A stretch of DNA of 8,455 nucleotides from JANYIP01 sp031394045 (GTDB lineage Bacteria; Actinomycetota; Actinomycetes; Prado026), in the NCBI GenBank assembly GCA_031394045.1, contig JANMWN010000298.1, positions 1 to 8,455 on the forward strand. Reading direction: 5' to 3'. Every line of letters starts with the position of its first letter. The first letter of the stretch is position 1. A program made the position numbers and the translations under genes. This document shows, piece by piece, positions 5,451 through 8,455 of this stretch. The notes beneath the pieces were generated by a model. The model saw only the letters and a list, made by a program, of their open reading frames with translations. It searched no databases and had not been told where the DNA came from.

Positions 5451-6829
5451 CGGCCGGCCTCGAACCCGAACATCTCAGCGGGCAGCTGAACGCCTGAGTC
5501 AGCCAGCTTGGTCGAGAAGGTCGGGCGTAGTCCGACTGGACGCAGCTGGCCGCGGTACGCGCCGGCGTCGTCCATCCCGGCCTGGAAGTCGAAGGCGAAC
5601 AGGTCCTGCAGGGTGACGACGTCGCCCTCCATACCCACCACTTCGGTGACCTTGGTGATTCGCCGGCTGCCGTCCTTGAGGCGGGCCTGGTGGACGATCA
5701 GGTCGATCGCGCTGGCGACCTGTTCGCGGATCGCTCGGACCGGCAGATCGATGCCTGCCATCAGGACCATGGTCTCCAGACGTGCCAGCGAGTCCCTTGG
5801 CGAGTTGGCGTGGACCGTGGTGATAGAGCCGTCGTGCCCGGTGTTCATTGCCTGCAGCATGTCCAGCGCCGCGCCGTCGCGGACCTCGCCCACCACGACG
5901 CGGTCAGGACGCATGCGCAGCGCGTTGCGCACCAGGTCACGGATGGAAATGGCCCCGCGACCCTCAATGTTCGCGGGCCGCGATTCCATCCGGACGACGT
6001 GCTCCTGGCGCAGCTGAAGCTCGGCGGCATCCTCGATGGTGACGATGCGCTGGTCGGCCGGGATGAAGCCAGACAGCACGTTGAGGGTCGTGGTCTTGCC
6101 CGACCCTGTGCCACCACTGATCAAGATGTTGAGGCGACCCCGGACGCAGGCGTCGAGGAACTCCCGCACCGCTGACGACATCGTGCCGAACGTCACCAGG
6201 TCCGCGGCGGTGAATGCATCCGTGGAGAATTTGCGAATGGTGAGTACCGAGCCGTCGAGGGTCACCGGAGGGATGACCGCGTTGACCCGGCTCCCGTCGA
6301 CGAGTCTGGCGTCCACCATTGGGCTGGACTCGTCGACCCGGCGGCCCACCGCCCCCACGATCTTGTCGATCGTCCGCCGCAGGTGCGCCTCGTCCTGAAA
6401 AGAGGCGTCGACCTGGGTCAGCCGGCCAAAACGCTCTACGAAGACCTGGTCGTACGCGTTCACCATGATTTCGGTGACCTGCGGATCGCGCAGGAAGGGC
6501 TCTAGCGGACCGTGTCCCAGAATGTCGTCCGCGACCTCCTGGGCGATCCGGGTCCGGTCGGACGCAGTTAGGGGTGTCTCCTCGCTCTCCAGAACCACCT
6601 GCAGCATCTGACGAACCTGCTGCTCGAGCTCGTCCTGGTTCAGGTGGGCGTCGTACAACCGGGGACCCAGGTTCTGCATCAGAGCTGCATGGACGGTCTG
6701 CTTGACAGCCGCGAAAGGGTCGGCCTGGCGCATCCTGCGCACCGGCCCACCGCGCTCGGCGGGAGACGAGTAGCTCGGCTGGTCCGCCTGCAGGTTCCTC
6801 GCCTGCGTGAGTCGGTCGGCAAGACTCAT
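5447..6829 (-). CDS. cpaF: CpaF/TadA, Tad pilus secretion ATPase
   Basis: The 460-residue product is a GspE/VirB11-family hexameric ATPase that supplies energy for Flp pilus assembly at the cytoplasmic face of the TadB/TadC platform. An N-terminal helical region (about 40-115) leads into the conserved N-domain (LGHGPLEPFLRDPQVTEIMVN near 104-124). The catalytic core has the Walker A motif GGTGSGKT (239-246), an Asp box IVTIEDAAELQL (262-273), the Walker B region RPDRVVVGEVRDGAA (308-320) with E315, and a His box NTGHDGSITTVHANS (329-343). All key residues are present and length is normal. The first 35 residues are variable and the Asp/Ala/Gly C-terminal tail is slightly long. The ATG overlaps the cpaE stop as ATGA. 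A GGCGG about 6 bases upstream is a weak ribosome binding site, so coupling is likely. Confidence 0.96.
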   Translation of the reverse strand: MSLADRLTQARNLQADQPSYSSPAERGGPVRRMRQADPFAAVKQTVHAALMQNLGPRLYDAHLNQDELEQQVRQMLQVVLESEETPLTASDRTRIAQEVADDILGHGPLEPFLRDPQVTEIMVNAYDQVFVERFGRLTQVDASFQDEAHLRRTIDKIVGAVGRRVDESSPMVDARLVDGSRVNAVIPPVTLDGSVLTIRKFSTDAFTAADLVTFGTMSSAVREFLDACVRGRLNILISGGTGSGKTTTLNVLSGFIPADQRIVTIEDAAELQLRQEHVVRMESRPANIEGRGAISIRDLVRNALRMRPDRVVVGEVRDGAALDMLQAMNTGHDGSITTVHANSPRDSLARLETMVLMAGIDLPVRAIREQVASAIDLIVHQARLKDGSRRITKVTEVVGMEGDVVTLQDLFAFDFQAGMDDAGAYRGQLRPVGLRPTFSTKLADSGVQLPAEMFGFEAGR

Positions 6830-8046
6830 GACGTGCCGCCGTGACGGATCGCCGACAGTGGGCGCCGTGACCGGCGTCGACGGTTCGTCGAGCGCGCTGC
6901 GCCGTCACCGTCCGGAAGCACCTTCGGGTCGCGACGGCTGCGCAGCAGGTCATCGGCGAGGTGGCGGATCGCGACGCTGACCGGGTGACCAGGCTCCTCA
7001 AGAGTCAACGGCACCCCCTTGTTCATGGCGGCCGAGACCGAGCGGCTGCTGGGGATGCGTGCGCTGAGCGGCATCTTCAACGTGTTCTCAACATCGGACT
7101 GCGTGAGTCCAACCTTCGAGTCAGAACGGTTCAGGACCAGCCGCCAGCTCTCCCTCGGGTAGCCCAGGATGTCGAGCATGTCGAGCGTAAGCCGCAGATT
7201 CTTCAGTGCCGATACGTCGAGTGTCGCCAGCAGTACGTAGGCGTCGGCCGCGTCGAACGCCGCTAACGTGGTCTCGGTGAAGGCCGGCGGCGTGTCGATC
7301 ACCACAAAGTCGAACATCCGCCGCAGGCTCCGGATGAGCTCCGTGACAACCGGGACCGTGATCCGCTCCGCATCCCCAGGCTGGACCGGGGCCAAGATCA
7401 CGTCCAGTCCTGGGCTGTGCGGGGTGAGCAATGACTGGACTCCGGTAGCGTCCATCGAGCCAAGCATCGCCAAGGCATCCACGATTGTGCGCTGCGGCCT
7501 CAGCTGGAGCGCCATGCCCACGTCTCCAAAGGCAAGGTCGAGATCGAGCACGCAGACCCGCCGTGCACCGCCCGCTGCCAAGGCCACGCCGAGGTTGGTC
7601 GCGACCATCGTCTTCCCGCAGCCACCCTTGGCCGAGAAGACGGTCACCACCTGTCCCTCGGTGGCTTGGCCGGAATGATCCGTGGCGCCGAGCATGCCGT
7701 GGGAGACTTCTAGGGATCGTCGGCAGGCGCCCGCCACTGCCAACAGGTCGTCCGGGTTCACGACCTCCCGGATCCCGGCCCGCAGGGCCTGGCTAAGGAT
7801 TGTCACATCGACGCGATGCCGGGCCAGGACCACACCCAGCTGCGGCCTGTGCATGCGGTTGGCCTCGGCGAAGGTGACCGCAGCAGTGAGGTCGACCTCC
7901 GGCCCGATGACCACGAGCAGCTCGTTCGGGTCTTCCTCGATCGCGCGCAACAACGCGGGCATGCTGTCGACAACGAGGGAGTCACGTCCGACAGCAAACG
8001 CAAAGCTGTCTGACGTGGTCGCGTGGGCGACGAAGAGAATGGGCAT
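6826..8046 (-). CDS. cpaE: CpaE/TadZ, MinD/ParA-like pilus localisation protein
   Basis: The 406-residue product has an N-terminal degenerate receiver-like domain (about 1-115, with no obvious phosphoacceptor arrangement). A MinD/ParA-type ATPase domain follows: deviant Walker A KGGCGKT (140-146), Walker A' region VCVLDLDLAFGDVG (164-177) and Walker B FDFVVIDTPP (245-254). CpaE/TadZ proteins place the Tad machine in the cell and recruit other components. The last about 25 residues are very basic (TNRRRRSRRPLSAIR) and may contact membrane phospholipid or nucleic acid; this is inference. The start is ATG 8046, with AGGGA 5 bases upstream overlapping the cpaB stop. It lies 8 bases after cpaB and overlaps cpaF by ATGA. 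Confidence 0.94.
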   Translation of the reverse strand: MPILFVAHATTSDSFAFAVGRDSLVVDSMPALLRAIEEDPNELLVVIGPEVDLTAAVTFAEANRMHRPQLGVVLARHRVDVTILSQALRAGIREVVNPDDLLAVAGACRRSLEVSHGMLGATDHSGQATEGQVVTVFSAKGGCGKTMVATNLGVALAAGGARRVCVLDLDLAFGDVGMALQLRPQRTIVDALAMLGSMDATGVQSLLTPHSPGLDVILAPVQPGDAERITVPVVTELIRSLRRMFDFVVIDTPPAFTETTLAAFDAADAYVLLATLDVSALKNLRLTLDMLDILGYPRESWRLVLNRSDSKVGLTQSDVENTLKMPLSARIPSSRSVSAAMNKGVPLTLEEPGHPVSVAIRHLADDLLRSRRDPKVLPDGDGAARSTNRRRRSRRPLSAIRHGGTS

Positions 8047-8051
8047 GATCG

Positions 8052-8056
8052 TCCCT
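8052..8056 (-). promoter_or_regulatory. Ribosome binding site of cpaE
   Basis: AGGGA on the minus strand lies 5 bases before ATG 8046 and overlaps the TAG stop codon of the upstream CpaB gene. It supports that start and close coupling of the two genes. Confidence 0.6.
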
Positions 8057-8455
8057 ACCGAGCCTGGAAGAGGGTCAGGTCAGTCACGCCGGTGCCAACT
8101 GCGGTCTGCGAGCTGTCGGTTAGCAAGCCGAGGTAGAGCGTCCCGGTCTGTATCCCCTGCACCAGAGCCTCAGCCTGAGCTTGGGTTACCGCGACAGTGA
8201 CCAACTGCCCGGTCTGCGGGTTCGGAGTCTGGTTCCCTCCGGTCTCACCTGTCGTCTGTGGCGACTGGGTACCACTGGTGGTAGTCGCCCCTACTGCCAG
8301 GACTCTCACCCGCGGCAGGAGCAGGCGGGTGGCTCGCAGCACAAGGAAGCTGTCGGTCAGGTGATCGCCCGAGGGAACCGCGGCTCCCTTGACCGTGCTC
8401 CGGACGTTGAAGGTGTCGAAGATCGCGATGTCAGAGCCGGCGACGACGAAAGATC
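8055..8455 (-). CDS. cpaB: CpaB/RcpC family pilus assembly protein, 5' end outside window
   Basis: The last 132 residues are visible; the gene runs off the right edge, so the N-terminal membrane anchor and SAF domain are missing. The segment carries features of the RcpC/CpaB C-terminal domain: VVAGSDIAIFDTFNV near the edge, LLLPRVRVLAVG, then VTVAVTQAQAEALVQGIQTG and GTLYLGLL. A Thr/Gln/Gly/Pro-rich linker of about 30 residues (GATTTSGTQ to PQTGQ) separates the last two blocks. In known Tad systems CpaB/RcpC is an envelope protein that works with the secretin or outer-layer part; in a monoderm actinobacterium its partner is less clear. Its stop is 8 bases before cpaE, and it is the first gene of the operon that can be seen. 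GTG 8342 is an internal codon, not the start, because homology continues upstream. Confidence 0.88.
   Translation of the reverse strand, partial: SFVVAGSDIAIFDTFNVRSTVKGAAVPSGDHLTDSFLVLRATRLLLPRVRVLAVGATTTSGTQSPQTTGETGGNQTPNPQTGQLVTVAVTQAQAEALVQGIQTGTLYLGLLTDSSQTAVGTGVTDLTLFQAR

Noticed and set aside
5964..7001. Minus-strand open frame of 345 codons overlapping cpaF and cpaE
   Set aside because: It is out of frame with the ATPase motifs and Arg/Gly-rich; cpaF and cpaE in the other frames have intact motifs throughout.

Overview
The window is high-GC DNA with strongly G/C-ending codons. A sigma-factor remnant closely resembles the end of actinobacterial primary sigma factors (SigA/HrdB type), and the pilus genes have an actinobacterial layout. 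I therefore read it as a chromosomal or metagenomic fragment of an Actinomycetota member. The genus cannot be fixed from the sequence alone.

The right three quarters (about 1916-8455) is one tightly packed, leftward (minus-strand) Tad/Flp pilus operon. In transcription order it holds a 5'-truncated CpaB/RcpC protein running off the right edge, CpaE/TadZ (MinD/ParA-like), CpaF/TadA (secretion ATPase), a fusion of a von Willebrand A domain with TadB, TadC, and a small membrane methyltransferase of the isoprenylcysteine carboxyl methyltransferase (ICMT) type. From cpaE onward every junction is a 1-4 base stop/start overlap (ATGA, ATGA, TGATG, GTGA), so these genes are almost certainly cotranscribed and translationally coupled. 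CpaE should localise the machine, CpaF power it, and the TadB and TadC parts form the inner-membrane platform. CpaB belongs to the envelope-spanning part. No pilin (Flp), TadE/F or prepilin peptidase lies in the window.

The left quarter (1-1915) looks damaged. A minus-strand gene ending at 132 has a helical N-terminal part and a Gly/Ser/Asp/Thr-rich tail, and the two are in different frames on either side of a nine-C run. It meets a plus-strand surface-type gene (fibronectin type III domain plus a beta-rich C-terminal domain, ending at 1526) head to head near 580-690. Neither has a convincing start codon, so both seem to have lost their 5' ends at one junction. Between the plus-strand gene and the pilus operon lies a 57-codon relic of the 3' end of a primary sigma factor gene, with substitutions, a lost codon and a premature stop. 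A perfect 15-bp GC-rich hairpin at 30-72 is the likely terminator for the leftmost gene.

The points most worth a second look are the VWA-TadB fusion, the methyltransferase coupled to the end of the Tad operon, the sigma-factor relic, the double-truncation junction and the poly-C frameshift.
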